64,000 nt of DNA from Pyrus communis (Eukaryota; Streptophyta; Magnoliopsida; Rosales; Rosaceae). Positions 24,877 to 36,433 of the stretch are shown piece by piece (the first letter of the stretch is position 1; the number at the start of each line of letters is the position of its first letter). The notes below the pieces were generated by a model. The model saw only the letters and a program-made list of their open reading frames with translations. It did not search any database and was not told the DNA's origin. The stretch spans positions 6,314,238-6,378,237 of the forward strand of contig NC_084803.1 in the NCBI RefSeq assembly GCF_963583255.1, read 5' to 3'. The translations under genes and the position numbers were made by a program.

Positions 24877-27800
24877 CTTGTCTCTGAAAACTTGCGTGAG
24901 GTACTGTCAGAGCGGTCGGGCTCGTGACGCCTCTTTTTCAACGGCTCTAAAGAGAGGGGAGAGTTCGCGCTAGACACGGAAGAACCTATATCTGTGTGCC
25001 CGGTAGAATCGATATCTTCGAGCTCGGGAGAATCTGATCTTTGAGGCTCGGAAAAAGCTATTCCAACTGTGATTTTTGCAATGATTTCCCTTATAAACAT
25101 TCCTTCATACCTGATAGGTAAATTTGAAAATGAGGCAAAAGTACGTAAGATTTATTAGCAACTACAAGGTTAAATAAACTAAAAATATACCTTGATTCAT
25201 TATTACTAAAGAGGTTGGGAGTGAATAAGATTTGAATTATGTATGAGTCCAACAATATCAATCAAAATCTTCATATGCCATTATATCTTACCACATGATA
25301 CATATCTCATGTTTTTCTAAAGGGTCCGTTTCATAACCACCAGGGCAAGCGATATACACATTAAGGGCAAGGGTGAGGGTTTGAATCATGAATCTAGTGA
25401 GTTGTTGATGAAGGCCCCAACCATCATGGCAATCCATCACTTACCACCTACAAATTTTTGTTTTCATTTTTTATGAAAATTAAAAACTTGTTTTGTAACT
25501 AAAAACTAAAAACGAATAGTTATCAAATGATTCCTAAGTTTTGTACTACACTGTTTAATATCAAAGATTTCAATCCATACTCACAATCATTTTATAGGTT
25601 ATTCATGTGGGCAATTAACAACCTTCTTTTTTTTATGTGAAATGATAAGCAGTTTTACTAGAATCTTAAGGAAATGTACAAAATTCAAAGAGATTTTGGC
25701 AAGTGGTTTGTAACTCAGTTGGTTAACAGCATTCGCTCTTTCACTCGAGGTCCATTTTGTGTGTTACGGCTCAAAATTAGAATGATGCAGAAATTAGGTT
25801 TGTGTTACCTATCTCATTTTGGTGTGTATTTGGGTTTGGATTTGACTTCTTGGTTGGATTTTCTGTTTGGTAGAAATTTTTTGTTAATTAACTATTTGAT
25901 TAGGATTTGGATTTACATCCAATTAGGATTAAGATTCTCATTCTAGCCTAAGTCCTATGCATTATAAATAGGACCTTAGAGTTTAGTTTATTTTGTGTGC
26001 CTTCACCATTGGCTTAGAGAATTTTTTCTAATTGGGTTTTGGGGTGAAGGTTAGCATTTGGAGTCATGAGTGCAGGCAAACGTCATGGCTCATTCGTTTG
26101 GCAATTCATGAGAATCAATTTACGAGTTAGAGAACGATTTGGGAGAATCTTCTCGATTTGTTTTAGGTTCTCTACTCATTTGGTTTAAGGTTTGTAATTT
26201 GTGGAATTTGGATTGTAAGAGTTTCGCTCATTTGTAATATTCGTTTTTTTTAGTGAAATGATAAGCAATTTTATTATAATCTTAAGAAAATGTACAAAAT
26301 TCAAAGAGGTAATTTTAGCAAGTGACTTGTAACTCAATTTGTTAAGAGTATTTGCCCTTGCACTTGAGGTCCCATATTCAAATCCTCATTTTCGTAAAAG
26401 GTAATCCTGAAGCAAATTTAGAGAGTCCTCAAACAAAAAAGGCTTCAAAGAAAAAAAAAGGCCAATTTGGCCAAACTAATAGCCACCATATTGGCATCGA
26501 ATTTATAATACAACAAATCACGACAAGCAACAAAAGAACATGTCCATCACTCAAAAGTCAAAAGAACTTCAATCTTGGAAACTAAAAATTCAATCACGTT
26601 TTATAAAACCCACCACATGAGAGATTATGCGCACAGAATCACCAACCAAATTAGTAAGGGAACACTCTGTGCATGAAAAAGCACCTGACTCCAAATAGAA
26701 ATGCAAAAGATACAAAAGATTCTTCGCGCCCCTAACTGCCATTGAAACTACTGGTTACATCGGGATAGACAACACCAACACCAACACCAACGCGAGACAC
26801 TAACAAAGACATAAGTCCAAAAGAGCACAGACAAGCCGCACTAACATCTATAAAACTTACACTACAAAAACCCAATCTTTTACTAAGCCCACACTACCCT
26901 AAACAACCAAAACCCTAATCAAATCTAAAAGTTAGGCCTCGTTTGACATTCCGTATAAGTGATCGGATAGGATAAATAATACAATCTCGGGTGTTTTGTG
27001 TAATTGTGTACTAAATAGTACTCATACAATTTCTCTGATCCCACCCTTTAGTCCAATTCACACCCACTTATTTATCTCTTAAAAAAACTCGATATAATTA
27101 GTTGGGTCAGCGATACGCTCTCTCTAGCTTCCTCCCTGCCTCTCGTTCTCTCTATTTCCTTCTCCAATCTGTCTCATGCACATCAGAAACACGAATAATC
27201 AACTACCCACCCTACCTCGCAGGTGACGCCGAGAACACCATCCTCTCCTTCTCCATTAGCCTAACCCCGATTTGTCCCATCCCAAGATCCATTTTCGTCC
27301 TCACACATTGACATTGGCTATAAATCGAACCCATTCCTCCTCATCTCTCTAACTGTGTTCTTTCTCATCCGTCATTCATGGTGTTCTTGTGAATCCAGTA
27401 GCAACACTTCGACAAGAAATGTGGCTAGTAGGGTTTCCTCTTTCAAATCTGCTTTGAGTTTTGAGTTTCAATTCTTGGTAAAGATTGAGCAACTGCAATT
27501 TTTGGTTGTATTTGAGTGGAGGTTGATGAGTTGGGTTTGGATTTGGTTGGGTGAAAAGCAAGGGTGTTGAGAGGAAGATGGAGAATTTTTAGCTTTTCTG
27601 TGTGAGAAGCAAAGGTCTGGGCAAATCTGGAAGTATCAAGGCAAAGTTTTTGTTTTGGATGAAATTAATCAAGGTTGAGGCACCCAAATTTTTATCTAAA
27701 GTTAGATTTATAATTTATCTTCTCAACAATTATCTTTTTAAAATTAATTTTGTAAAAAAAATAATTACAGTATGATGATCGGCACAATATTAATCATTGT

Positions 27801-28794
27801 ATTAAATAGTCAACATTTTAATCTGGTAGAGTACCAAATGCCTGATTAATTTAGTCAGTATTATTCAATGACTAATTATCTTATCCGACTGAAATAGTCA
27901 ATACAGTCTTAGCTATCAAACGAGGCCTAAATCATGAGTACCACCGCCCCCATTTGAATGAGCGCAGCTATCAGGCCACACACATCTAGAAGAAACAATT
28001 GGAGAACAAGCTCATGTATCTTTAGAAGGCTTGAACTCTAGCCATTCAACTTTGACGTTAAATTTAGAGAAATTGATGAAAGTTAGAAGGAGAATTTCGG
28101 GAGAAGAATTGGATTGAAAAAGAAAAAAAAAAATCACAGAGAACTCAGAGTCAAATCTAAGCATGACTGTTGATGACCATTTAAAGAAATAATGAACAAA
28201 CAAACAGAGAAAAGTACGTACTAACCCATTAGTCGTTCTGAAAACCCGGACTGTCAAACCTGCAGCTGCAGTAAGAGCATCTGTCCAGACTGTCAAACCT
28301 GCAGCTGCAGTAAGAGCATCTGTCCACCGCCGTAGCTTTTCTTGTATATCTGTATCTTCATGGAAGCGCTCTCTATGCTTCTGAAATGCTAGTACAAAAG
28401 TACCTATAACATCTGACGGACTAAGATCGTAGAATATTGGCAGAACCATTTGCTTCACTGTTCTTCTGCACTCCATGATCTGCACTAGCTCCTCAAGACA
28501 CCAGATGGAATCCGCATACCTACTTGAGAAGACGATGACCGAAACCTTAGACCCTTCGATTATTTGCTTCACTTTGTCTGATATATTTTCCCCTCTTCTT
28601 ATTGATTCGTTCTCCTCCATAAAGAAGTCGATTCCGGCGTCTTTCATTGTCCAGTAGAGGTGGTCCGTGAAGGTTTTGCGCGTGTCTTCGCCAAAGCTCA
28701 AGAACACATCGTAGGGTGAGGAGGAAGAGGTGGTGGAGAAGGAGGAGGACGGTGAAGATGAAGATGAGGCTTCAAGGGCTGTACTTGTATCCAT
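24877..28794 (-). CDS. Module A: TIR-domain gene, two exons, head-to-head with a TNL relic
   Basis: Exon 1 (28794-28226) encodes a Ser-rich start and a TIR domain ([48 protein letters not shown]). A 13-residue in-frame repeat ([13 protein letters not shown]) lies near its end. The Glu of WCLEEL, catalytic in NADase-active TIRs, is present, but RG of SFRGEDTR is lost and the PSDVRxQTG loop is shortened. Exon 2 (25110-24877, phase 2 in and out) begins YEGMFIREIIAKIT as in TNLs, then turns into an acidic/Ser segment ending PLKKRRHEPDRSD, unlike copies B and C. Unspliced, it stops ten residues on. The next usable exon downstream is LEUNIG-like at 24364, in phase. No NBS or LRR follows. Confidence 0.75.
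25638..26390. repeat. Pair of ~120-bp direct repeats flanking an LTR-like segment
   Basis: The block 'gtgaaatgataagca.ttttact..aatcttaag.aaatgtacaaaattcaaagag' at 25638-25760 recurs at 26251-26385. Both contain a tRNA-like part ('taactcagttggttaacag' and 'gaggtcc..attcaaatcc'). Between them lies AT-rich DNA with a TATA box (tataaatagg, 25965) that looks like a solo LTR. All of this is inside the long intron of the module A TIR gene. Confidence 0.55.
26934..27931. mobile_element. ~1-kb terminal-inverted-repeat element
   Basis: The left end 'taggcctcgtttgacatt' is the inverted complement of the right end 'tatcaaacgaggccta'. It lies in the intron of the module A TIR gene. Its right part (from about 27560) recurs at 40210-40562 and 50133-50477 in modules B and C, so it was present before the duplications. 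No transposase is visible. Confidence 0.65.
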
Positions 28795-29973
28795 AACTGC
28801 TTACTGCAAAATTAATGATTAATTCAAGTCAGATCACCCTTCATTTCTTCATTTCATTTCAGTACATGAAAAAAGAGAAGTACTTTTCTATGTACATAAT
28901 TGGATCGAAGTGCGCAGATCCGCTCGCCCAAGGTAAAATGAAATACGATGGCTTTTCATAAAAGCAAATAAACTATTAATCGAAAACAGAGGAAAAAACC
29001 TGCATGATCCTTCAGGCCACGCCTCATTCCCCAATTTACAAGATGAAAGATTTGCAGAGGAAGAAAGAAAGAAAGAGGGAGGAGATGGAGAGCTGCATAA
29101 GTAGGCAAATATACTTCTTTGCCTCTTTCCTTCCGTTGAAGTTAAGGGATCTTCGAATAATTTTATTGGAGGGACAAGTTGTGGTGCTTATTCCGGAATC
29201 TTGTTCATCGATTTAAATTATTTGTATTTTAGACATTAAGATTATAGATTATTAATGTAAAAAATTAGACAAATTCAATACCGTTAAGACATCCAATTAT
29301 AGTAAAGAAAATTAAGGTGTGTTTGCTTGACAAAACTAGCTTTCATTAAACTAGATTGGACTAGATTAACAGCTAGTGTAGTCATGTGTCTAGTGCAGCA
29401 AAAGATAACTTAAATGACGCTATCTCAGACTTGCTCGTGCCTTGCTAGCTAATCCCGACCGAAAACATGGTATTAGTTAAGACTCATGTGGATGACCACT
29501 TGTCTTCCCCAAACTCGTCTCAAGCAAGCTTTTTCAGTGACTTCAACCCTCCACGACCTAAAAACTTAAAATTCTGTTACCACCTAGAATATGGAAAAGA
29601 GATTTTTTTTTTTTTTTTTTTTGCTTTCTACTTTAATATTGTATTAAAAGCTTTACTAAATTAGTCTAACTTAATCTATTTTAAACTAGTTTAGCTTAGT
29701 CTTTGAAATTAATTTAGTTCGAGATATTATGTTGTAATAAACTCACCCTAGATGAATACGAATACAATTTTAAAAAGAGATACTAACAGTACTACTATTT
29801 AAATCAACAGTCAAATAATTTGAGATGTGAGTGATTTTTTAGAGAAATGATCCTTGAGGGAAGATGTACAAGGTGAACGATTAGATCATTGAAATATGAT
29901 GTGGAGTGGACCCTATAAAGGATCCCTCAAATAAGCCTTAACGGAAGGGACGTGCATGATCCACTTGGCTCAG

Positions 29974-30160
29974 GAGGATATAGCTCAGTTGGCAGAGCTT
30001 CGCTTTTGCAATAGGGTTGTTGCGATTATGGGTTGAAGTCTAATTATCCAAGCAGTAATGATAGTATCTTGTATCTGAATCAGTGGCTCACTTCTTTAAG
30101 CAATGGGGAAGATGATTGAAACAAGTCACTAAAAGACTCTAAAACAGAATTGTAAAGGAA
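29974..30160 (+). other. Nuclear plastid DNA (NUPT): trnA-UGC 5' exon and intron start
   Basis: The sequence begins gaggatatagctcagttggc, has the anticodon region cttttgcaat, and continues into 'gtaatgatagtatcttgta', 'tggctcactt' and 'caatggggaag', which I recognise as the start of the group II intron of chloroplast trnA-UGC. It carries many substitutions and stops near 30160, so it is an old transfer and not a working tRNA gene. Confidence 0.85.
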
Positions 30161-30256
30161 CAAGAGAAGTATTGTCTTGCTTATCGGCACTTGAAACATT
30201 AATTGTCGTCGAAGAACTCTAGAATTTTAATTGTACACCAAGAAGTGCACAATTAG

Positions 30257-30795
30257 GTTATGGGTAAAATGTCATTTAACTCCTTGAACTATTTTTCCAG
30301 TTGAAATTAAACCCTTTGAACTATTTTTTTAGTAAATTAACCCCCTAAACTATTTGAAATAAGCAAATTGACCCCTTGTCGGTAGATTCCATCCATTATT
30401 TCGTCAAATTCAAAGGAAAATTAGTCTTTCCTTCATCAATTCTTATTTGTCAACTATAACTAACAATGTAATTATGATATGTGAAAACAAAATAATGTGT
30501 AATGACAATGTGAGATGATTCATTATGTAAACGTTTGGTTTTTATGTTTTCTCATTATGCCATATATTTTTGAATTATTTTGTGTCCATGTGTCAAAATT
30601 TTATTGGTGGTTATAGCCGATAAGTAACAATTAATGATGAAATGACTAATTTTCTCTTGAATTTGATGAAATTGATTCCGTAATCTAACGGAAAAAAGTT
30701 AATTGACTGATTTTAAATAATTCAGAAAATTAATTTTTCAAAAAATTAATTTAGAGATCAATTTCAACTGGAGTGGAAAAATATGACAAAAGTGG
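30257..30795. mobile_element. MITE-like element with long inverted ends
   Basis: Left end 'ctccttgaactatttttccagttgaaatt' is imperfectly complementary to the right end 'atttcaactggagtggaaaaat', and internal words (attaaccccc/ttaatttttc) are also mirrored. About 540 bp, no coding capacity. Confidence 0.5.
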
Positions 30796-30908
30796 GAAAC
30801 ACTTTCCCTTCGTGATTTAGGGAGACTGAAGGGTCACTAAAGCGACTCGTTAACTTGGCATTTGCACATCATCTGGGAAAACCACAAGCTCTGCCAACAA
30901 CAATCCAT

Positions 30909-31040
30909 GGATACTACCATCACAGCCGTTGATCCCTCCTCTGCATCTTCACCCTCCTCCTCGAAACAATGGAAGCACGACGTTTGTTCTTGAGCTTTAG
31001 AGGCGAAGACACGCGCCGAACCTTCTACTGGACATTAAAA
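30909..31040 (+). pseudogene. Relic of a TNL TIR exon
   Basis: The first 132 bp match the start of the TNL TIR exon ([20 protein letters not shown]). A one-base insertion occurs in the VFLSF codons (gacgtttgttcttg against gacgtgttcttg) and the codons for TDN are deleted. Homology ends at 'ctggacattaaaagag'. It occupies the head-to-head position opposite TIR gene A. Confidence 0.85.
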
Positions 31041-31420
31041 GAGATTAATGGGGACGCTCCAATCTATAATAAAGTTGAAAAAGATTCTTCACATGGCTTT
31101 GTCCGTGACAATGAGAGACTTTGATTATATTTGCGATGACCATTGTTTCTGTGTATTTTGAATTGAAGATGGCTCAAACATATAGAGATTAATGGGGACA
31201 CTCCAATTTATGATAAAATTGAAAATGATTCTTTGCACAGTTTTGTCTGTGATAATGAGAGATTTTGCTTCTATTTACAACAATCATCGTTATGTGTATT
31301 TTGAATTGAAGATAGCTTAAAGAATATAAATTACTAAGATGCTCTAATGTATGATTAAATTGAAATAGATTCTTTAAATAGCTTTGTCAGTGACAATGTC
31401 ATATTTTTGCTTTCTCATTT
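31041..31420. repeat. Tandem repeat, ~2.6 copies of ~144 bp
   Basis: The unit beginning gagattaatggggac at 31041 recurs at 31185 and, more diverged, near 31328. Shared words are 'gtgacaatgagaga' and 'gtattttgaattgaaga'. It abuts the TIR relic. Confidence 0.8.
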
Positions 31421-32833
31421 GATGGTGGAATGACTTTATTTGGTTCTTTGTATCTTTATCATTTTTTGGTCAAGGTTGTTTGTTTTTTTTTTTTTTTTTT
31501 TTGGAAACTGGTTCTTTGTTTCATTTGGTACAAAAGTTGCTATCTGTGCTTTGTTTAACGATTTTATGTGTTGAATGTCGCCAACTTGGGAGTTTTTATC
31601 TTTTTTATTTGGACTGACATAAACGGTGGCCACTGACTGAAACCTAGATTCATGTCCATGAAAATGGTTTGAGAACTTGAGTTCTAACGATAAGGGTAGG
31701 ATAAAAGGTAAAGTAAATAATATCAAAATTGATTTTTTAGTGTAAAAATATGATTTTTCGTTAAAATGAACAGTAACAAAAAATTTTCGTTAAAGCTTCT
31801 TCAAATGAAATAGGATGGCTTTTCATAAAAGCAAATCCAATATAATATCCAAGTAAAATCTAATTGAGAAACTAAAGACTGTTAATCGAAAATAGAGGGG
31901 AAAAACCTGCATGATCCTTCGGCCCACACCTCATTCCCCAATTTGCAGGATGAAAGATGAACAATATTTGGCTGCTGAAAATTTAGTAGTTATTCTAGTG
32001 TTTATCCAATTAAATTTGAACATGGATTCAAATAATTGAAATTGTAAACACAAATTAGATATATATATATATATTTTTTTTTTTTTTAATTCTTAAAAAT
32101 TCTATTTTTTTTCCTATAAATACCTAACCATTCATTCACCATTCCTTTAAATTTAATTTATAGTTTTTAAATTTAATTCGTCGTTTTTAAATATAAGTTG
32201 TAGCTTTTAAATTTAAATAATAAATTATGTTTGGCCATTTGGCCCTCGGTTGGAGACGAAGGCAAATATGGCCTTATACTATTCATTAAAATATTTAATA
32301 TCTTGGAGGGTCAGAGGGCTAAAACGAGCCTCTGGTCAACCCTCGGTTGGAGATGGCCTAAGTACCCTTTGGGTATGACAAAAGGCTTAAATCATTTGTT
32401 TTATGTTGAATAATTTTTTGATACATGATCTTTAGAATGATGATAAAAAAAATAAATGATTCTGATTATAATGTTTATACGGTGAAGATACATTATCCGT
32501 AAGTGAAGGGATAAGTAGATACCCTAATGGAGGGAACACAAACATCGTTCTTTAAATTTTAGTGTCGGAGAACAATATTGCAAAGTTGCAAATTTTACGC
32601 ACTTCAAATTACCCCTAAATTAACAAACTTGTACGTGAAGAGTTAGTTACATTTGTAGTGACAGTTGGAGATGCTGTAATTTAATTTGCTGATGAGGGTA
32701 AAATAGGATTTAAACTTCGGATGGAAAAGCACTTTCCCTTCTTGATTTAGGTGGACTGAAGCGAGTTGTTGTCTTGGTATTTGCAATTTTGCAGATCATC
32801 TGGGAAAACAAGAAGCTCCGCCAACAACAATCA
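31421..32833. other. Intergenic repeats and a second relic of the TIR-gene leader
   Basis: 31668-31795 is the dispersed repeat also at 15108. 31800-31960 matches the leader upstream of the minus-strand TIR genes ('ggatggcttttcataaaagc', 'acctgcatgatccttc', 'attccccaattt'), although no TIR exon is attached. 32150-32352 is a truncated relative of the MITE at 23834. The last 150 bp are the TNL1 promoter/leader. Confidence 0.6.
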
Positions 32834-33907
32834 ATGGATACTACCATCACAACCGTCGATCCATCCTCCGCATCTTCACCCTTCTCCTCGAAACAATGGA
32901 AGCACGACGTGTTCTTGAGCTTTAGAGGCGAAGACACGCGCCGGACCTTCACCGACAACCTCTACTGCACATTAAAAGACAACAAAGTCAACGTCTTCAT
33001 TGACGAGAATGAACTTCCAAGAGGAGAAAACATAACAGATGAACTGGTGGAAGCGATCAGACTGTCAAGGATGTCCGTCGTCATCTTCTCGAAACGGTAC
33101 GCGGAATCCCGATGGTGCTTGAGGAGCTGGAGAAGATCATGGAGTGCAGAAGAACACTTGGGCAAATTGTTCTGCCAATATTCTACAACGTCGATCCGAC
33201 GGATGTTAGGAACCAGACTGGTACTGTTGCAGAAGCATTTCAGAAGCATGCAGAGCGCTTCCATGGAGATACAGATAAAGTCCAGAGGTGGAGATCTGCT
33301 TTTACTGAAGCTGCAAATTTGTGTGGTGGGAACCTTAGAAACACTGATGGGTAATTTCTCTGTTACTTTTTAACTTACTGTTTTTACATACATAGCATGT
33401 ATTTTACAGGATGATGTATTACAAGTGTGGAACCAGAAATTTTTACCAGGGTGGGCTAGCAAATTGTTATAGGGTGACTTGTTGGTTGCTAAAAAGAATT
33501 TTCGACGGAAATTCAAGAGATAATATGGAGAAATCAATAAGCCATAGAGACTTAAGATTAAAAACTAGAGTCATGAAGGAATTGTTTTAATAAATTGAGT
33601 AAACATACAAATTAACTTGAGTTAGGCTTAATTTGGGTGAATTACACTTGAAGATATATATTGATATGCGGATTATATTCGAACTTTTCACGAAAAAACT
33701 ACCTGGATTATAGCCCGTGTTCGCCATCATGCTAGCTACGACATTGATGTATTAGTTTTGGTTTAGCAACCTTTAATTACCAACTTCAAGTGTTGGCTTT
33801 TCTTAAGCCTCTACTACAAAATGTCAATAAACTATAAAATGATAGGGCTTAGAACCTTGATCAGTTTACACATTGTAATGCTGCTAATGCAAAGATTAGA
33901 AACCTGA

Positions 33908-33910
<3 letters not shown>

Positions 33911-33972
<62 letters not shown>
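33911..33972 (+). repeat. Compound (GT)n(GA)n microsatellite in TNL intron 1
   Basis: A GT run followed by GA repeats; the GA tract is much shorter in TNL2 (44382-44414) and intermediate in TNL3 (58618-58669). It offers a length marker that separates the three near-identical genes. Confidence 0.9.
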
Positions 33973-33976
<4 letters not shown>

Positions 33977-36382
33977 CTAAACGCCTGATCTATCAGTTTG
34001 GTCGAATTGAGCTAATCACATGGATCAATATAATGTGCCATTGTTTTGTTGTTATCATGACAAAGTTATTAGTTGAGTTTAATCCTGCAGTTTATGATTC
34101 TTACTTCTTCTTACTTACTTTGGAAATTTTTGTTAACAGGTACGAAGGTAAGTTTATAAGGAAAATTGTCAACGACATCACTAGAAAACTGAACAACACA
34201 TCCTTAAACGTGGCTGCCAAAGAAATTGGAATAGATTCTCGAGTGCAAGAAATCATCAATGATTTAGATGTTGGAGGATCAGAATATGTGCGCATTGTTG
34301 GAATTTTGGGCATGGTTGGAACGGGGAAGACAACAGTTGCAAAAGCCATTTTCAACAGAGTTCATCAAAGCTTTGAAGGTAAAAGTTTCCTTTCAAAAGT
34401 GAGGGAAGAGAGTGTGGTTAAACTGCAAAACCAACTTCTTTGTGATATCTTGAAACCGGCCAACATAGAGGTAAGTAGTGTGGATCAAGGAACCAAGGAG
34501 ATACAAAAAAGACTTGGCGGCATAAAGGTACTTGTCATAATTGATGACGTAGACTCTGTGGATCAACTAGAAGAGTTAGCTATAAAACACGAGTCGTTTG
34601 GTCGAGGGAGTAGAATTATTGTAACAACAAGAGATGAACAATTGCTAAAGTTCATTAGAGTCGATAAGACGTGTTTGGCACAAACAATGAATAATGAAGA
34701 AGCTCTTCAGCTTCTTAGTTGGCGTGCCTTCAGGAAGAGTCATCCTAACGATGATGAATATCTCGAACTCGCAAATAATGTTGTTGATTACTGTGGAGGG
34801 TTACCACTAGCGCTTGAAGTTTTAGGTTCTTATCTAAGTTCAAAAACCAAAAGAGAATGGAGAAGTGCACTGCGCAAATTGAAAAGAAAGCCTCATGGGA
34901 AGATTTATGAAAAGCTTAAAATGAGCTACGATGGGCTAATTGACGATGACGTGAAGGCTATATTCCTTGACATATCTTGTTTCTTTATTGGAATGAACAA
35001 GGACTATGTCATGACAATATTAGATGGCTGTGACTTCGACCCAGATATAGGAATTGGAGAACTCCATGATCGGTGCCTTGTAACTGTTGATGAAGGAAAC
35101 AACCTTATAATGCATGATTTGCTTCGAGATATGGGCAGAGAAATTGTACGTGCAAAATCTCCTACCATCACTGGAAAACGTTGTAGATTGTGGGACCAGG
35201 ACGATGTAAAAGACGTATTGAGTAACATATCTGTAAGTACATTTGCAATCAAATTGTAGTATAAGAATGTATGCAATGAAAGATAAGTGTATGCATATCC
35301 CACATACAAATAACCCTTTTGATATTTACTTCTTACTTGATGGATCCAATTCATGGCTTTGCTTCATGTGTATAAATCGTCTTTTCGCAGTCCCTTTCTT
35401 ACGTATTTTTTTTTCTTTTCTAACAGGGAACGGAGGACGTTGAAGGACTCACTTTAGATTTGCATGAATCTGACAAGCCTAGCTTCAGTACAGAAGCACT
35501 TAGAGAGATGCGGAGACTGAGGTTGCTCATGCTGAAAGGTGTGAAGTTCACGGGAAACTGCACGTATCTTTCCAAAAAGCTAACATGGCTGTGTTGGCCT
35601 GAGTTTCCTCTAGAGGTCATGCCAGAAAATTTTAATCTACCAAACCTAGTTGATGTCGACCTGAGTCATAGCCAAATGCAAGTTTGGACGGACTCCGACG
35701 TGGTACTGCATAATTTTAACCAACCTATTGATTCTTTCTTCCAGGTTTTGTAAGTACTGACATCATGCTTTCTCTCTTCTGTTTGGATTTTAATTTTGTT
35801 TTCGTTTTTGTCTCACAGCGGCTTGAGAAATTGAAGTTTCTTAATCTGGGTCATTGCTGTCGCCTAAAAAGATCACCAGACTTTTCAAAACTCCCCAATC
35901 TCGAGAGATTGATACTCAAAGACTGCAAGAGTTTGTCCGAGGTTCACCCTTCCATAGTACAACTGAAGTGCCTTAAATATCTCTCTCTTGCGAACTCCAA
36001 TTTAACAAATGATGCAATTCCTGAGGATCTCGGGTCTATGTCTTCTTTGGAAGTTTTAGATCTAAGAGGCAATGATTTTACTGCACTACCTATCGTCACT
36101 GGCCTTTCCAAGCTTCAAACTTTACAGTTGGATAATTGCACAAAGCTTCAGGCAATTCCGAATTTACCGACAAGGTTGGAAATCCTGGAAGCGAATCAGT
36201 GCGTTGCATTGGAAAGAATGCCAGATTTTTCGGAGATGTCGAGATTGAGAGAATTGCATCTGAATTACTCCCCCAAACTCACTGAAATTCCAGGCCTGGA
36301 TAAGTCGTTAACCTCCATGACAAGGATTCATATGGAAGGGTGCACCAATCTCAATGATGCTTTTCTGGAAGCAATCCAACGG

Positions 36383-36431
<49 letters not shown>
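36383..36431 (+). repeat. (CT)n microsatellite at the TNL exon 4 donor
   Basis: The run begins within 3 bp of the CGG|gtcctc donor, so the intron starts with a polypyrimidine tract. The same arrangement is at 61080-61113 in TNL3. Confidence 0.85.

Positions 36432-36433
<2 letters not shown>

Larger units (their letters stand above)
28795..30908. promoter_or_regulatory. Intergenic space upstream of TIR gene A, with insertions
   Basis: Contains the minus-strand leader of TIR gene A (28795-29050, conserved with 41430-41720 and 51306-51590), then unrelated AT-rich DNA, a plastid-derived insertion (29974-30160) and a MITE-like element (30257-30795) before the TNL relic. It corresponds to the short bidirectional promoters of modules B and C but is longer through insertions. 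Confidence 0.5.

Noticed and set aside
27102..27570. Small ORFs inside the 26.9-27.9 kb element
   Set aside because: No transposase motif and no resemblance to a known protein.
29974..30045. Working tRNA-Ala gene
   Set aside because: Only the 5' half is present and it is followed by decayed plastid intron sequence; there is no 3' half.
35243..35443. Short ORF between TNL exons 2 and 3 (also in the sister copies)
   Set aside because: It is intron sequence; exon borders and phase are consistent without it.
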